Below, one piece after another: positions 24,028 through 33,478 of a DNA stretch of 64,000 nt. Origin of the DNA: Microbulbifer sp. YPW16 (GTDB lineage: Bacteria > Pseudomonadota > Gammaproteobacteria > Pseudomonadales > Cellvibrionaceae); contig NZ_CP089928.1 in the NCBI RefSeq assembly GCF_021290385.1, positions 4,130,588-4,194,587 of the forward strand, given 5' to 3'. Below the pieces are notes generated by a model. It was not told where the DNA came from. It ran no database searches and saw only the letters and a list, made by a program, of their open reading frames with translations. A program made the translations under genes and the position numbers. Position 1 is the first letter of the stretch, and each line of letters begins with the position of its first letter.

Positions 24028-24858
24028 TTATTCTTCTTCCAGCGGAACCAGTATCGGCCGGCTGGGTGCGGCATCGGTGCGAAAAGCAGGTACCTGCAGG
24101 TTCAGGCCGTAATAACCGTCCGGCAGTGCGTCTGGCACAAATATCATTTCAGTGATGGTACGCATGGCATGGGCAGTGTCATCCATCTTTGTGATGCCGC
24201 GGGGGACATGCCAGAACTGCCGGTGGTTCGCCAGCTGCCCCTCGTCATACATCTTGTCAACGCTGGGGAAGTCCACCAGCAGGTGATCAAAATTTTGACT
24301 GATCCATTCCATGGCCTCCAGGCTCAGGAACACCGGTGGGCAATCCTCCCCATATTCCAGCGCGCACTTTTCGGGGCTGTTTGGCTGCGTCCGGATCACC
24401 AGTGCCGGGCAATCGCCGAGCCGCTCCGGAAAGCCGGTGTTATCCAGGGCCTCCAGTAGGGCGTGTCGCGTCACGACACTGTCGGTCGCTTCCGGGTTGG
24501 GCCAGTAGCCTTCGTTGCTTTCGGCAAGCTGGACGGGCTGCACTGACAGCAATACAGCGTTTTGCAGGATCGGAAGTGGCAGTTCACCCACAGCCACCTC
24601 ATCGTCGACAATATGGGAGATGGATTCCGTATGCGTGCCGTTGCAGTGTGGTGTCAGCTGCAGGGTGCGCACGTTGCAGCTGCCCCCGCGGGAGGTATCC
24701 CCGACAAAACCGCCGCCCTCCACGGTCGTTACTGTTGCGGTAGGTACCCCGAAGTGGTTGGGCTGTGGGCCGGAAAAATCAAGCGGGATAGCAATGCTGC
24801 TGGCCCGCTCATGACACAGGCGGTACCGGACGCGGCCCAGTTCGAGAAAGGTAGCCAT
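24028..24858 (-). CDS. Cyclase-family hydrolase, probable kynurenine formamidase
   Basis: 276 residues from the ATG at 24858, preceded by GGAGAG and two bases after the stop of the decarboxylase gene. It belongs to the 'cyclase' (PF04199) fold of bacterial KynB and isatin hydrolase; the metal-site motif CNGTHTESISHI replaces the more usual HxGTHxD, keeping the GTH core, and a second region (HLLVDFPSVDKM) carries the acidic and serine residues of the active site. KynB itself is about 210 residues, so this one is longer and divergent. N-formylkynurenine hydrolysis is inferred from the operon; another ring-opening step on an intermediate is possible. Confidence 0.72.
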   Translation of the reverse strand: MATFLELGRVRYRLCHERASSIAIPLDFSGPQPNHFGVPTATVTTVEGGGFVGDTSRGGSCNVRTLQLTPHCNGTHTESISHIVDDEVAVGELPLPILQNAVLLSVQPVQLAESNEGYWPNPEATDSVVTRHALLEALDNTGFPERLGDCPALVIRTQPNSPEKCALEYGEDCPPVFLSLEAMEWISQNFDHLLVDFPSVDKMYDEGQLANHRQFWHVPRGITKMDDTAHAMRTITEMIFVPDALPDGYYGLNLQVPAFRTDAAPSRPILVPLEEE

Positions 24859-24860
24859 AA

Positions 24861-25880
24861 TCAGCTCTCCATAAAGCGGGACTTTTCCAGCCCCAGCCAT
24901 TCAAGTGCCGTGCCGTGCAGCAATTTGGCCTGCACGTCCTCGCTGTATCCCATCGATCGAATCAGGGCGCCCGGCTCCAGTTCGCCGAGCGGGAAGGGGT
25001 AGTCGCTCCCCATGGCGATACGGTCCGGCCCCGCAAGTTCCAGCAGGTAGTTCATCATCTGCGGGTCGTGCACGAGGGAATCGAAATAGATCCGGTCCAG
25101 GTAATTGCGTGGGTTAACCGGGTTGTCGACGGCACACAGGTCCGGGCGGACATTGAACCCGTGCTCGATACGGCCAATAGTGGCGGGGAAGGAGCCACCG
25201 CCATGGGCAAAGGCCACCTTCAGGCGGGGATATTTCTCGAAAACACCGCCGAAAATCATTGAGCAGACTGCCCGCGATGTCTCCGCTGGCATACCCACCA
25301 GCCATGGCAGCCAATAGCGGGGCATTGTCTCGCGTCCCATCATCTCCCATGGGTGCACGAAAATTGATGCGTTCAGTTCCTGCGCTGCCTCCCATACCGG
25401 ATAGAGTTCCGGTGCGTCCAGGTTCCAGCCGTCCACGTTGGAGCCAATCTGGATGCCGGCCATCCCGAGCTCCCTGACGCAGCGTTCAAGCTCCCCAACG
25501 GCCAGGTCCGGCGCCTGCATGGGTACGGTGCCGAGCCCCACAAAGCGCCGGGGATGCGCGTCGACTACGCCGGCAATGTGGTCATTCAGCATGCGTGACA
25601 GGTCGAGGGTATGCTCGGGCTTTGCCCAGTAACTGAACATCACCGGCACCGTCGACAGTACCTGGACATGGACTCCGTGGTTATCGCATTCCTGCATGCG
25701 AACAGTGGCGTCCCAGCAGTTGCTCTCCACCTCGCGGAAGAATGTGTCTTCCTTCATCATGCGCGCGCAGCCGCACTTGTGGTGGTCCAGGTGAATAAAG
25801 CCCCCGTAACCATAGCGCTCTTTCAGGTTGGGCCAGTCCTTGGGCAGGATATGGGTATGGATATCAATTGTCAGCATCAT
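24861..25880 (-). CDS. nbaD: 2-Amino-3-carboxymuconate-6-semialdehyde decarboxylase (ACMSD)
   Basis: 339 residues from the ATG at 25880, which overlaps the dioxygenase stop (ATGA). TIM-barrel amidohydrolase with the zinc ligands H8 and H10 (IDIHTHILP), a conserved [10 protein letters not shown] strand carrying the third histidine, FAHGGGSFP with the catalytic histidine and [11 protein letters not shown] with the metal aspartate. The set [15 protein letters not shown] is that of ACMSD rather than generic amidohydrolases. The enzyme decarboxylates the ring-opened product of 3-hydroxyanthranilate so that it enters catabolism instead of cyclising to quinolinate. Confidence 0.93.
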   Translation of the reverse strand: MMLTIDIHTHILPKDWPNLKERYGYGGFIHLDHHKCGCARMMKEDTFFREVESNCWDATVRMQECDNHGVHVQVLSTVPVMFSYWAKPEHTLDLSRMLNDHIAGVVDAHPRRFVGLGTVPMQAPDLAVGELERCVRELGMAGIQIGSNVDGWNLDAPELYPVWEAAQELNASIFVHPWEMMGRETMPRYWLPWLVGMPAETSRAVCSMIFGGVFEKYPRLKVAFAHGGGSFPATIGRIEHGFNVRPDLCAVDNPVNPRNYLDRIYFDSLVHDPQMMNYLLELAGPDRIAMGSDYPFPLGELEPGALIRSMGYSEDVQAKLLHGTALEWLGLEKSRFMES

Positions 25881-26398
25881 GCCCCCGGGACTTCCATCAC
25901 ATGTCCGCAAGCGTTGCATGTGCGGTTCTGCTCTGAGGAGAAGAAGCGATCGAATACCGGCGGGAAGTCCTCCTCGATATTCTTCAGGTGGAAATATTCT
26001 TCATACAGCAGGTTGTCGCAGTGGTCACAGTACCACTGCAGGCCGTCCTTCTCGTGCGGCAGGCGGGTGCGCTCGATAACGAGCCCCACGGTATTCTCGA
26101 AACGCTGTGGTGAGTGGGGAATAAGCGGAGGGAGGAGGAATATTTCGCCTTCCCTGATCGGCACATCGACAACCCTGCCATCCTGCACGGTCTTGAGCAG
26201 CATGTCGCCCTCGACCTGGTAGAAGAATTCCGGCCCTTCATCCACGTGGTAGTCCTTGCGTGAATTGGGCCCGCCGACCACCATGATGAAGAATCCGTTT
26301 TCCTCGAAGACCAGTTTGTTACACACCGGCGGCTTCAGGAACTGGCGGTAGTCCTCGATCCACTGCTTGAAGTTGACGGGCGGCATCATGTTTTTCAT
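25877..26398 (-). CDS. nbaC: 3-Hydroxyanthranilate 3,4-dioxygenase
   Basis: 173 residues. Cupin dioxygenase that opens 3-hydroxyanthranilate to 2-amino-3-carboxymuconate semialdehyde. Iron ligands H51, E57 and H95 and substrate arginines R47 and R99 sit at the positions described for the Cupriavidus enzyme. The bacterial-type second metal site is present: C124/C127 (CDHC) and C161/C164 (CNAC) form a rubredoxin-like four-cysteine centre missing in animal enzymes. GAGG lies about 10 bases before the ATG. Its stop overlaps the decarboxylase start, so the unstable product is handed to a co-translated enzyme. Confidence 0.95.
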   Translation of the reverse strand: MKNMMPPVNFKQWIEDYRQFLKPPVCNKLVFEENGFFIMVVGGPNSRKDYHVDEGPEFFYQVEGDMLLKTVQDGRVVDVPIREGEIFLLPPLIPHSPQRFENTVGLVIERTRLPHEKDGLQWYCDHCDNLLYEEYFHLKNIEEDFPPVFDRFFSSEQNRTCNACGHVMEVPGA

Positions 26399-26442
26399 TA
26401 TTCTGTGGCCTCACAAAGCGGTGTTTACGGGTGGTTGTGGTT

Positions 26443-26877
26443 TTAGTCGATCTCCATCCCCTGGTCGACTGTAGCGATACACTTCAATTCGATTGCAATC
26501 GGGGTTGGCAGAGACAGGACCTCGACCGTGGTCCGACACGGCTGGTTATCCCTGAAGTATTCCGCATAGATTTCATTGTAGGTGTTGAAATCGTCCTTCA
26601 TGTTGGTAAGGAATACGGTGACGTCGACAAGCCGGTCCCAGCTGGAACCTGCATCCTCCAGGATTGCGCGGACATTGGAAAACACGGAGTGGCACTGCTC
26701 GGCAATGTCATAGGCGGCTATGTTCCCCGCCCCGTCGAGTGTCACCCCGGGGATTTCCGGGCTGTCTTTCTTGCGCGGGCCGACGCCGGACAGGAATAAC
26801 AGGTTGCCCACCTGGCGTGCATGTGGGTAAAGGCCGACGGGTGCCGGGGCCCGGGAGGAGTGTTTCGCTGCGTTCAT
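26443..26877 (-). CDS. nbaF: 2-Aminomuconate deaminase (RidA family)
   Basis: 144 residues from the ATG at 26877; a start seven codons earlier (26898) overlaps the aldehyde dehydrogenase stop and is possible, but the shorter form matches the family length. YPHARQVGNLLFLSGVGPR is the N-terminal signature of AmnD/NbaF-type proteins and VTVFLTNMKDDFNTYNEIYAEYF is the standard RidA/YjgF core, with the arginine of the CRTTVEV strand that binds carboxylates. It hydrolyses 2-aminomuconate to 4-oxalocrotonate and ammonia. Its neighbours on both sides act on adjacent steps. Confidence 0.9.
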   Translation of the reverse strand: MNAAKHSSRAPAPVGLYPHARQVGNLLFLSGVGPRKKDSPEIPGVTLDGAGNIAAYDIAEQCHSVFSNVRAILEDAGSSWDRLVDVTVFLTNMKDDFNTYNEIYAEYFRDNQPCRTTVEVLSLPTPIAIELKCIATVDQGMEID

Positions 26878-26890
26878 GGTTATCTCAGCT

Positions 26891-28333
26891 TCATTCATAA
26901 TTGATACAGACGTTCTTTGGCTCGGTGAAGAAGCGCAGGGCTTCCAGTCCGCCCTCACGGCCGACGCCGGAATTTTTCATGCCGCCGAACGGTGTGCGCA
27001 GATCGCGCTGTAACCAGCAGTTGATCCAGACGATGCCGAACTCCAGTTCCCTGGCAATGCGGTGGCTGCGGCGCAGGTTTTCGGACCAGACCGTTGCGGC
27101 GAGGCCATAGTCGGTGCCATTAGCCAGCCGGACGGCATCTTCTTCCGTGTCGAAGGGCTGGAGTGTCGCGACCGGGCCGAATATTTCCTGCTGGTTGGTC
27201 TCACAGTCCAGCGGCAAGCCCTCGATAAGCGTGGGTGCCACGAAGTAGCCCTGTGCGCAGCGCCCCTCCGGCATGACGCGTTCACCTCCGCACAGGATCC
27301 TGCCGCCTTCCGCGCGGGCTTTGTCGATCGCGCCGATAACCTTATTCATGTGTGCCTGGGATACCAGTGCCCCCTGGTCGACATCGCCCCGGGGATCGCC
27401 GACGCGCATAGCTGACACCTGCTCGAGCAGGCGCTGGCGGAATTCGCCGTAGATACTGCGTTCCACGTAGATGCGCGAACCACACAGGCAGATCTGGCCC
27501 TGGTTGGCAAAGGCTGCGCGGGCAACGCCGGCCACGGTCTTGTCGAGGTCGCAATCTGCAAATACCAGGCTCGGGTTCTTGCCGCCCAGTTCCAGCGACA
27601 GTTTCTTGAACTTCGGCGCCGCCTGGGCCGCGATATGCGCGCCGGTCGCGGACCCCCCGGTGAAGGAAATGGCTTTCACCCGGGGGTGTACCACCAGCGC
27701 ATTGCCGATCTCGTTCCCCAACCCATGTACGATATTCAACACACCGGCTGGCAGGCTCGCCTCGATGCACAATTGCGATAGCAGGAATGCTGTTTTCGGG
27801 GTGACCTCCGACGGCTTGGCAATCACACAGTTGCCGGCCGCCAGTGCTGGTGCAATCTTCCAGGTAAAGAGGTATAGCGGCAGGTTCCAGGGTGAGATAC
27901 AACCGACAATCCCGACCGGGTCGCGCAGGGTGTAATTGATTGCAGTCTCCCCCATGGCGTGGGATTCGGACGCAAACTGGGTAATCGCATGGGCGAAAAA
28001 ACGGAAGTTACTGGCCGCACGGGGAATATCCACGGAGCGCGCCAGGCTGACTGGTTTGCCGTTGTCCTCCGACTCTGCAGTAGCGAGCAGTTCCAGGTTT
28101 TGTTCAATCAGGTCGGCGATGCGCTCCATCAGCGCCGCGCGCTGCTCGGGTGGGGTCGCCTGCCAGCCCGCCTGTGCCTTGTCCGCGGCGGCTACTGCGG
28201 CGTCCAGGTCAAGCTCGCCGGAGCGTGGAATCCGGCCAACTACCTGTCCGGTAGCGGGCTCGATATTGTCAAGGTAATCCCCTTCCCGGGGAGGCACCAG
28301 CTGGCCATCGATATAGTTTTCGAGGGTTTCCAT
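26891..28333 (-). CDS. nbaE: 2-Aminomuconate 6-semialdehyde dehydrogenase (ALDH family)
   Basis: 480 residues from the ATG at 28333, which overlaps the SDR stop as TAATG; a GTG three codons earlier is possible. Catalytic C282 (GQICLCGSR), general base E248 (LELGG), the NAD-binding GSATGAHI helix start and the oxyanion asparagine in SPWNLPLYLFTWK are all present. Class-8-type ALDHs (human ALDH8A1, bacterial NbaE/AmnC) oxidise the semialdehyde made by ACMSD to 2-aminomuconate. Identity with 2-hydroxymuconate semialdehyde dehydrogenases is also close, but the flanking decarboxylase and deaminase decide the assignment. Confidence 0.92.
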   Translation of the reverse strand: METLENYIDGQLVPPREGDYLDNIEPATGQVVGRIPRSGELDLDAAVAAADKAQAGWQATPPEQRAALMERIADLIEQNLELLATAESEDNGKPVSLARSVDIPRAASNFRFFAHAITQFASESHAMGETAINYTLRDPVGIVGCISPWNLPLYLFTWKIAPALAAGNCVIAKPSEVTPKTAFLLSQLCIEASLPAGVLNIVHGLGNEIGNALVVHPRVKAISFTGGSATGAHIAAQAAPKFKKLSLELGGKNPSLVFADCDLDKTVAGVARAAFANQGQICLCGSRIYVERSIYGEFRQRLLEQVSAMRVGDPRGDVDQGALVSQAHMNKVIGAIDKARAEGGRILCGGERVMPEGRCAQGYFVAPTLIEGLPLDCETNQQEIFGPVATLQPFDTEEDAVRLANGTDYGLAATVWSENLRRSHRIARELEFGIVWINCWLQRDLRTPFGGMKNSGVGREGGLEALRFFTEPKNVCINYE

Positions 28334-29121
28334 TACAGGCACCCGGTTCGGCCGCCGTCCACCGGCAGGTTGACGCCATTGATATAACCAGCAGCCGGGG
28401 AGGCCAGGAAGGCGACAGCCGCGCCGAACTCGTGCGCTTCCCCGAAGCGGCCCATGGGGATGGTGGTCTTCTCCCGCTCCGCCATTTCCGCTTCGCTGAC
28501 ACCGGCTTTTTTCGCCTTGTTGGTGATAATCGCTTCAAGGCGTACGGTATTGGTTGCGCCCGGCAACACGTTATTGACCGTGATATTGAACTGGCCCAGC
28601 TCATTGGCCAGGGTCTTGGCCCAGTTGGCAACCGCGCCGCGCACGGTGTTGGACACACCAAGGCCATTCAGCGGGGCTTTCACCGAAGTGGAAATCACAT
28701 TGATCACACGACCATAGCCAGCCGCTTTCATGCCGGGCAGGAGTGTCTGTACCAGGTTGTGGTTATTGACCAGGTGGAGGTTGAAGGCATCGATAAATTC
28801 CGCTGCATCGGCAGCATTGGCCGGACCGGGTGCCGGGCCACCGGTGTTGTTCACCAGGATTTCAAAATTCCCCGTTTCGGCGATATGTTTCTCGATTGCC
28901 GATTTGACCGCCTGCGGGTTGGTAAAGTCGGCCACCAGTACGTGATGCTGCTGGCCCTTCGAGGTATCGAGCTCCTTTATTACCGCCTGCAGCTTCTCTG
29001 CATTTCGAGAGAACAGCGTAACCGATGCGCCAAGCTGTGCGAGTTCGATTGCACTGGCCTTTCCCAGCCCCTGGCTGGAACCGCAGACAAGGGCGCGTTT
29101 TTCTGAGAGATCGAGATTCAT
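28333..29121 (-). CDS. SDR-fold protein lacking the canonical catalytic Tyr/Lys
   Basis: 262 residues with a short-chain dehydrogenase fold: an altered nucleotide motif CGSSQGLGKA instead of TGxxxGIG, NNTGGPAPG in place of the NNAG strand, and a typical end (AVAFLASPAAGYINGVNLPVDGG). At the active site the serine region reads VISTSVKAPL, and where YxxxK is expected the protein has VSNTV, so the tyrosine and lysine are missing. This is a known divergent subgroup of ketoreductase-like SDRs. Cofactor use and reaction are unknown. It sits between the thiamine-diphosphate enzyme and the aldehyde dehydrogenase, so a step below 2-aminomuconate is likely. Confidence 0.8.
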   Translation of the reverse strand: MNLDLSEKRALVCGSSQGLGKASAIELAQLGASVTLFSRNAEKLQAVIKELDTSKGQQHHVLVADFTNPQAVKSAIEKHIAETGNFEILVNNTGGPAPGPANAADAAEFIDAFNLHLVNNHNLVQTLLPGMKAAGYGRVINVISTSVKAPLNGLGVSNTVRGAVANWAKTLANELGQFNITVNNVLPGATNTVRLEAIITNKAKKAGVSEAEMAEREKTTIPMGRFGEAHEFGAAVAFLASPAAGYINGVNLPVDGGRTGCL

Positions 29122-29136
29122 GGCAGTCGACTTCTT

Positions 29137-30822
29137 TTATCTGGTTTTATTTTGGAACTGGGACAGTGTGACCGTGGGGGACAGCGCTTCCAGGGGTAGG
29201 CACAGCTCCAGCAGGGCGGGCTGGTCTGCCGCGCGTGCTGCCTCGAAAGCGGGATAGAATTCCTCTGTGCAGGTGATGGTGGCGCTGTGAAATCCGTAAG
29301 CGCTGGCCAGCGCTGTGAAGTCCGGGTTGACCAGGTCTGTCGCCATCACCCGGCCAGGATAGTTCTTTTCCTGGTGTGTGCGGATGGTGCCATAGCTACC
29401 GTTGTTGATGACCAGCACGATAATATTGGCGCTGTACTGTCTCGCGGTGGCCAGTTCCTGGATTGTCATTTGCAGGCAACCGTCACCGGCGAAGCAGAGC
29501 ACATCCCTCTGGGGATGGCGCAGCTTGGCGGCAATGGCTGCGGGCAGCCCGTACCCCATGGAACCACTGATCGGCGCCAGCTGCGTGTGTGCGCGTCGAT
29601 AACGAAAGTACCGGTGTACCCAGATGGAATAGTTGCCGGCGCCATTACAGATAATGGTATCCGCGGGCAACTGTTCACGCAGGTAGGAGACTATCTCTCC
29701 ATACTGCAGGTCGCCGGGCAGGGTACCTGGATTCGACCAGGCCTCGTACTCCACGCGGGCACTTTCCAGCCGCGCACGGCGTCGCTCCAGTCGTTCGGGA
29801 TCGGTCCGGATCATCGCCAATCCTTCTGCCACCGCTGCTACTGGGCAGGCGAAGGCGATATCCGGTTGTCGTACAGTGACAAGCTCGTCGGGGCAGGGGT
29901 GTACATGCACCATTTTCTGGGAGCCGGCCTCGGTGAGGATTTCGTAATTCTGGGTGACAATCTCACTGAGCCGTGCACCCATGACCAGCACCAGGTCCGC
30001 GTTTTCAATACGCTGGCGCAAGGCCGGGTTGATGCCCAGGCCGCAATCGCCAATATAAGCGGGATGGCTATTATCGAAGCGATCCTGGCAGCGAAATGCG
30101 GCCACAATGGGCACGGCCTGTCGTTCGCAGAAAGTTTCCAGCAGGGAACGTGCGTCTCCGGACCAGCCGCTTTCGCCGCATAGCAACAGCGGCCGCTCAC
30201 TCCGGGCAAGCAACTGGTGTAGTTGTACCAAGTCGGCCGGGGCCGGGGCGGCAGAGGGCAACGCAGTAGATATTGGCGGCGCCCAATAGGGGGAGGATTC
30301 GCGCAGCATATCTTCGGGCAGTGCGATTACAACCGGGCCGGGTCGTCCGGACATGGCAACCGCGAAGGCGCGATCAATGTATTCAGGCAGGCGCGCCGGC
30401 GACTCCACCTGCGCCACCCACTTGGCGACCTGACCGAACATGCGCCGGTAGTCAATTTCCTGGAAAGCCTCCCGGTCCTGCTGGTCGCGCGCCACCTGGC
30501 CAATAAACAGAACCATGGGCGTGGAAGCCTGCTGGGCGACATGAACGCCTGCGCTGGCATTGGTCGCGCCAGGGCCCCGGGTGACGAAGCATATGCCCGG
30601 CCTGCCGGTCAGGCGGCCATCGGCCTCCGCCATCATTGCGGCACCGCCTTCCTGCCGGCAGGTGATCATCTGGATATCGGGTGCATCACAGAGGGCGTCT
30701 AGCACGGCGAGGTAGCTCTCCCCGGGGACGCCAAAAATGCGATCGACACCCTGCGCCTGCAGGCGCCTGACCAGGATCTGGCCGCCGCTCAGTATTTCTG
30801 GCGGCTGGTCGGATTGCGTCAT
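29137..30822 (-). CDS. Thiamine-diphosphate-dependent enzyme (acetolactate synthase-like)
   Basis: 561 residues with the three-domain plan of the POX/ALS family: Pyr domain with the catalytic glutamate in CRQEGGAAMMAEADGR, a central domain, and a PP domain with the cofactor motif GDGCLQMTIQE...VINNGSYG. The FGVPGESYLAVLDAL start is that of acetolactate synthase-like catabolic enzymes. It is not likely to be the biosynthetic enzyme: no small subunit follows, and it is the first gene of the kynurenine operon. It could decarboxylate or carboligate a 2-oxo acid formed from 4-oxalocrotonate. Substrate unknown. Confidence 0.82.
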   Translation of the reverse strand: MTQSDQPPEILSGGQILVRRLQAQGVDRIFGVPGESYLAVLDALCDAPDIQMITCRQEGGAAMMAEADGRLTGRPGICFVTRGPGATNASAGVHVAQQASTPMVLFIGQVARDQQDREAFQEIDYRRMFGQVAKWVAQVESPARLPEYIDRAFAVAMSGRPGPVVIALPEDMLRESSPYWAPPISTALPSAAPAPADLVQLHQLLARSERPLLLCGESGWSGDARSLLETFCERQAVPIVAAFRCQDRFDNSHPAYIGDCGLGINPALRQRIENADLVLVMGARLSEIVTQNYEILTEAGSQKMVHVHPCPDELVTVRQPDIAFACPVAAVAEGLAMIRTDPERLERRRARLESARVEYEAWSNPGTLPGDLQYGEIVSYLREQLPADTIICNGAGNYSIWVHRYFRYRRAHTQLAPISGSMGYGLPAAIAAKLRHPQRDVLCFAGDGCLQMTIQELATARQYSANIIVLVINNGSYGTIRTHQEKNYPGRVMATDLVNPDFTALASAYGFHSATITCTEEFYPAFEAARAADQPALLELCLPLEALSPTVTLSQFQNKTR

Positions 30823-30860
30823 ATATGGGCCAACTTCTTATGTTTATTTATGTTGGATAT

Positions 30861-30880
30861 CCCAAATATAACGCATTGGG
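30861..30880. promoter_or_regulatory. Inverted repeat in the kynurenine-operon upstream region (possible operator)
   Basis: CCCAA and TTGGG arms separated by ten A/T-rich bases, 39-58 bases upstream of the thiamine-diphosphate gene start. A weak -10-like TATATT on the minus strand lies inside the repeat. The gap 30823-31267 between this operon and the cyclophilin-like gene contains no credible gene, so the promoter has to be here. No regulator gene for the operon is adjacent. Confidence 0.3.
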
Positions 30881-31267
30881 AAATGGAAAACAGGGGGAGC
30901 GCCGGGGATCCGGAGCGCAACATGATTGTCAGGGGAATTCGCTGAGGCGCTTCATTTCAGCGATATTTTGCTTGGTCTGCCGGTGTGGATCCAGGCAATC
31001 ATATGGTCACCACCTGTGGCCATGATCATGATTGGGAGGAGGCGTCGTAATAGTATTTTGTGTACCAGTGCAATCCGGTACTCAAAGACTGCCGGTATCT
31101 ATGCTGGAGGCGGGCGTAAGTCGCCGGCGGCCGGTGCTTTGCTCTATCCCGTGGTCGTCCGACTTCAGTGTCTCGAATGCGTTCTTGTACAGAAATCGTG
31201 AATGGTACATTAGTTGTGGCTTGGGAATGCCTCCTGCGGTGATGCCCTTAAGCCCTTCAGCGATCAC

Positions 31268-31819
31268 TCAGTCCTGCTGCGAGTCACGTTCGATGGTTGC
31301 GGTGACGGAGCCTGGCTTTCTGAACAGTTCGATACCGGCGTCGGCATGCCCCAGCCGAACCAGTCCCTTCGAGTATCCGAAATCGTGATAAAAGATTGCC
31401 AGGTTTCCCCAGGGTGCATAGTAGCTGATGTCGCCCGCTGAGGGACTGTAGCCATCGGCGGCTCCGTCCGTAGGCAGGCGGTCGGGAAGGTCGCTTATCT
31501 TTTCGGCCTGGTGAAAGTCTTCCAGCTTCAGGGCCAATGGCAGCAACGCGACAAAAGCCCGGGAGGTTGCATTATCCTCGATAGTGGCTGTTACTGTGGT
31601 GCCGTCAGCGGTTATCTGGATTTTCGTCAATGTGGTGACCTTGTTTTCGAGGTTGTTATCATTTGCGTAGCCGGGCCGGGCAATGCCGGCCAAGCTGCCC
31701 AGGGCAGGGCCGGCAGTTGCCAGCACTGCGATCAATAAAACCAGGGGCGCGAATCTTGTTCCCGATCCCAGTTGGTGATCGGGTGTCTGTTGGCAACTGG
31801 GGCGGGAGCCCCGGGCCAC
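31268..31819 (-). CDS. Exported cyclophilin-like-fold protein
   Basis: 183 residues from a GTG at 31819, four bases after the stop of the broken cupin gene. A hydrophobic export signal (FAPLVLLIAVLATAGPALG) precedes a cyclophilin_like domain (PF18050): TVTATIEDNATSRAFVALLP, then EKISDLPDRLP, GYSPSAGDISYYAPWGNLAI and FYHDFGYSKGLVRLG, all strongly conserved in this family. No prolyl isomerase activity is established for it. Genes of this family often travel with cupins, SDRs and AraC_N regulators, as here. Confidence 0.85.
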   Translation of the reverse strand: MARGSRPSCQQTPDHQLGSGTRFAPLVLLIAVLATAGPALGSLAGIARPGYANDNNLENKVTTLTKIQITADGTTVTATIEDNATSRAFVALLPLALKLEDFHQAEKISDLPDRLPTDGAADGYSPSAGDISYYAPWGNLAIFYHDFGYSKGLVRLGHADAGIELFRKPGSVTATIERDSQQD

Positions 31820-31822
31820 GGT

Positions 31823-32374
31823 TTAATCCAGGTACTGCTCGTCGGTGACAGGTTCAAGCCATTCAACATTTTTTCCATCCAGTGCCTCCTGGATGGCAAT
31901 ATGGCTCATGCCCGTGCTGCTGGTCGCTCCATGCCAGTGCTTATGTCCTGGCGGGCACCAGATGCTGTCTCCCGCATTGATCTCGACACGGGGTTCACCC
32001 TCACATTGCGTCTAGCCCTTACCCGAGGTCACGATAAGGAGCTGGCCCAGGGGATGTGTGTGCCAGTTGGTTCGGGCGCCCGGTTCAAAAGTGACGAGCG
32101 CCGAAGTGATTCGTGAAGGCTCCTGGGCCTCCAGGTGAATGGGGTCGATGCGCGCTCGGCCAGTAAACCAATCGGCTGGACCTTCAATCGAGTCCTGTGA
32201 GCCATTCTTTCTCAGAATCATTCCAACCTCCTTTTTGGTGGCTTGTGTTTCTGCAGCTGCCGGTAAGGCTGCAGTAACCGAACCGGCCAGGAAGCAGCTC
32301 CCGGCAAAGCCGATCACTGAGGCTTTGAGCCGGTTTGATAAAAAGGCTGGCGCCTTGCGAAATTTACGGATCAT
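31823..32374 (-). pseudogene. Exported cupin-domain protein interrupted by one in-frame amber codon
   Basis: From the ATG at 32374 (GGAAG 2-3 bases before) a signal peptide and the first half of a cupin run to VTSGKG, where a TAG at 32014-32012 stops translation after 120 residues. The same frame continues without further stops for 63 codons and encodes the expected second half ([20 protein letters not shown], then MSHIAIQE and a terminal DEQYLD) to a TAA at 31823. Homologues usually read GKGW at this point, so TGG to TAG by one base is the likely lesion. Both metal-site halves, WHTHPLGQ and HKHWHGA, are otherwise intact, which suggests a recent event, readthrough, or a sequencing error. Confidence 0.85.
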
Positions 32375-32460
32375 ACTTCCTTTCCCCTGCTATTGATGGT
32401 CAGGTCCCTGCTGCCAGTGGCCCCGGGACAGATCCCCGGGGCCTGGTTGGCCAGCCCGGA

Positions 32461-33207
32461 TCAGATCGGCTGGGCTGTTGGACGGAAGAGAATTTCGTTT
32501 ACGTCCACGTCCTCCGGCTCATTGATCGCAAATGCAACCATCCGTGCAAAACTGTCTGCGGGGATTGCGATCTGGCTGACAAAATCCTTTGTCTGCGCCT
32601 GGATTTCCTTGTCACTGATATGCTCCAGCAGCTCGGTTGCCACCGCCCCGGGGGAAATGATGGTTGTGCGGATATTGTAGGGCTTGACCTCCTGGCGCAG
32701 TCCCTCGGAAAGTGTCCGCACTGCGTGCTTGGTGGCGCAGTACACGGTGGCGTCGGGGCCGAGTTTGTGTCCGTAGACCGAAGAAACGTTGATGATGTGT
32801 CCCGACTTCTGCTTTGCCATATGCGGAAGCGCGGCGGCAATGCCGTAGAGCGTGCCCTTGAGGTTGACATCAATCATCTGGTCCCACTCATCGGTCTTGA
32901 CCTGCTCGAGCGGGGCCAGGGGCATCAGGCCGGCATTATTGATCAGGACGTCGACCTTACCGAAAGTCTCTACGGTGGTGTCGAGTAGGTTCTGGACCTG
33001 CGCTTTATCGACCACATCGGTCACTATCGCCTTCGCCTGGTGTCCAGCGGAGGCCAGCTCTTTCTCCAGTGCTTCAATACGGTCTTTGCGGCGTGCGGCA
33101 AGAACAACGGTTGCGCCACGTTCTGCCAGGTGGCGTGCAGCGGCTTCACCATTGCCGCTGCTGGAGCCGGTAATCACGATCACTTTGCCTTTAACGTTAT
33201 CCATCAT
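32461..33207 (-). CDS. Short-chain dehydrogenase/reductase (classical SDR)
   Basis: 248 residues from the ATG at 33207 (AGGAGG five bases before it; a second ATG follows directly). Canonical SDR motifs: [10 protein letters not shown] for the nucleotide (with N replacing I), [10 protein letters not shown], catalytic serine in INVSSVYG and Y/K in YCATK. The C-terminus FLFRPT-like ([11 protein letters not shown]) is typical of NADP-preferring SDRs annotated as serine 3-dehydrogenase/YdfG-like. Divergent from the AraC regulator and upstream of the cupin and cyclophilin-like genes, it probably reduces a reactive carbonyl, a role in keeping with YqhC-like regulation (inference). Confidence 0.9.
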   Translation of the reverse strand: MMDNVKGKVIVITGSSSGNGEAAARHLAERGATVVLAARRKDRIEALEKELASAGHQAKAIVTDVVDKAQVQNLLDTTVETFGKVDVLINNAGLMPLAPLEQVKTDEWDQMIDVNLKGTLYGIAAALPHMAKQKSGHIINVSSVYGHKLGPDATVYCATKHAVRTLSEGLRQEVKPYNIRTTIISPGAVATELLEHISDKEIQAQTKDFVSQIAIPADSFARMVAFAINEPEDVDVNEILFRPTAQPI

Positions 33208-33478
33208 GGAAGCCTCCTCATGACTCTGCTGTTCCGTTAACTTGGGTGAAACCATAGCGGTTTTCTCTGGCCGCGACGGATCAGCCGGGAGACCGATTCC
33301 GCCGGGGAGGCGTGTGGGCGGTCTCTCGAGCTGTCGGGGTTATTCTGCTGTGCCATCCCCACGGGTCGTTAGAGTATTACGCTTGCTTTGTTGCCTGATC
33401 CTATGAGGCGGTATCGTTTCTGTTGGATGGCGTGGAAACCCTGGGTTATAGTGCATCCGGAGAAAGCGGGAACCTCTT

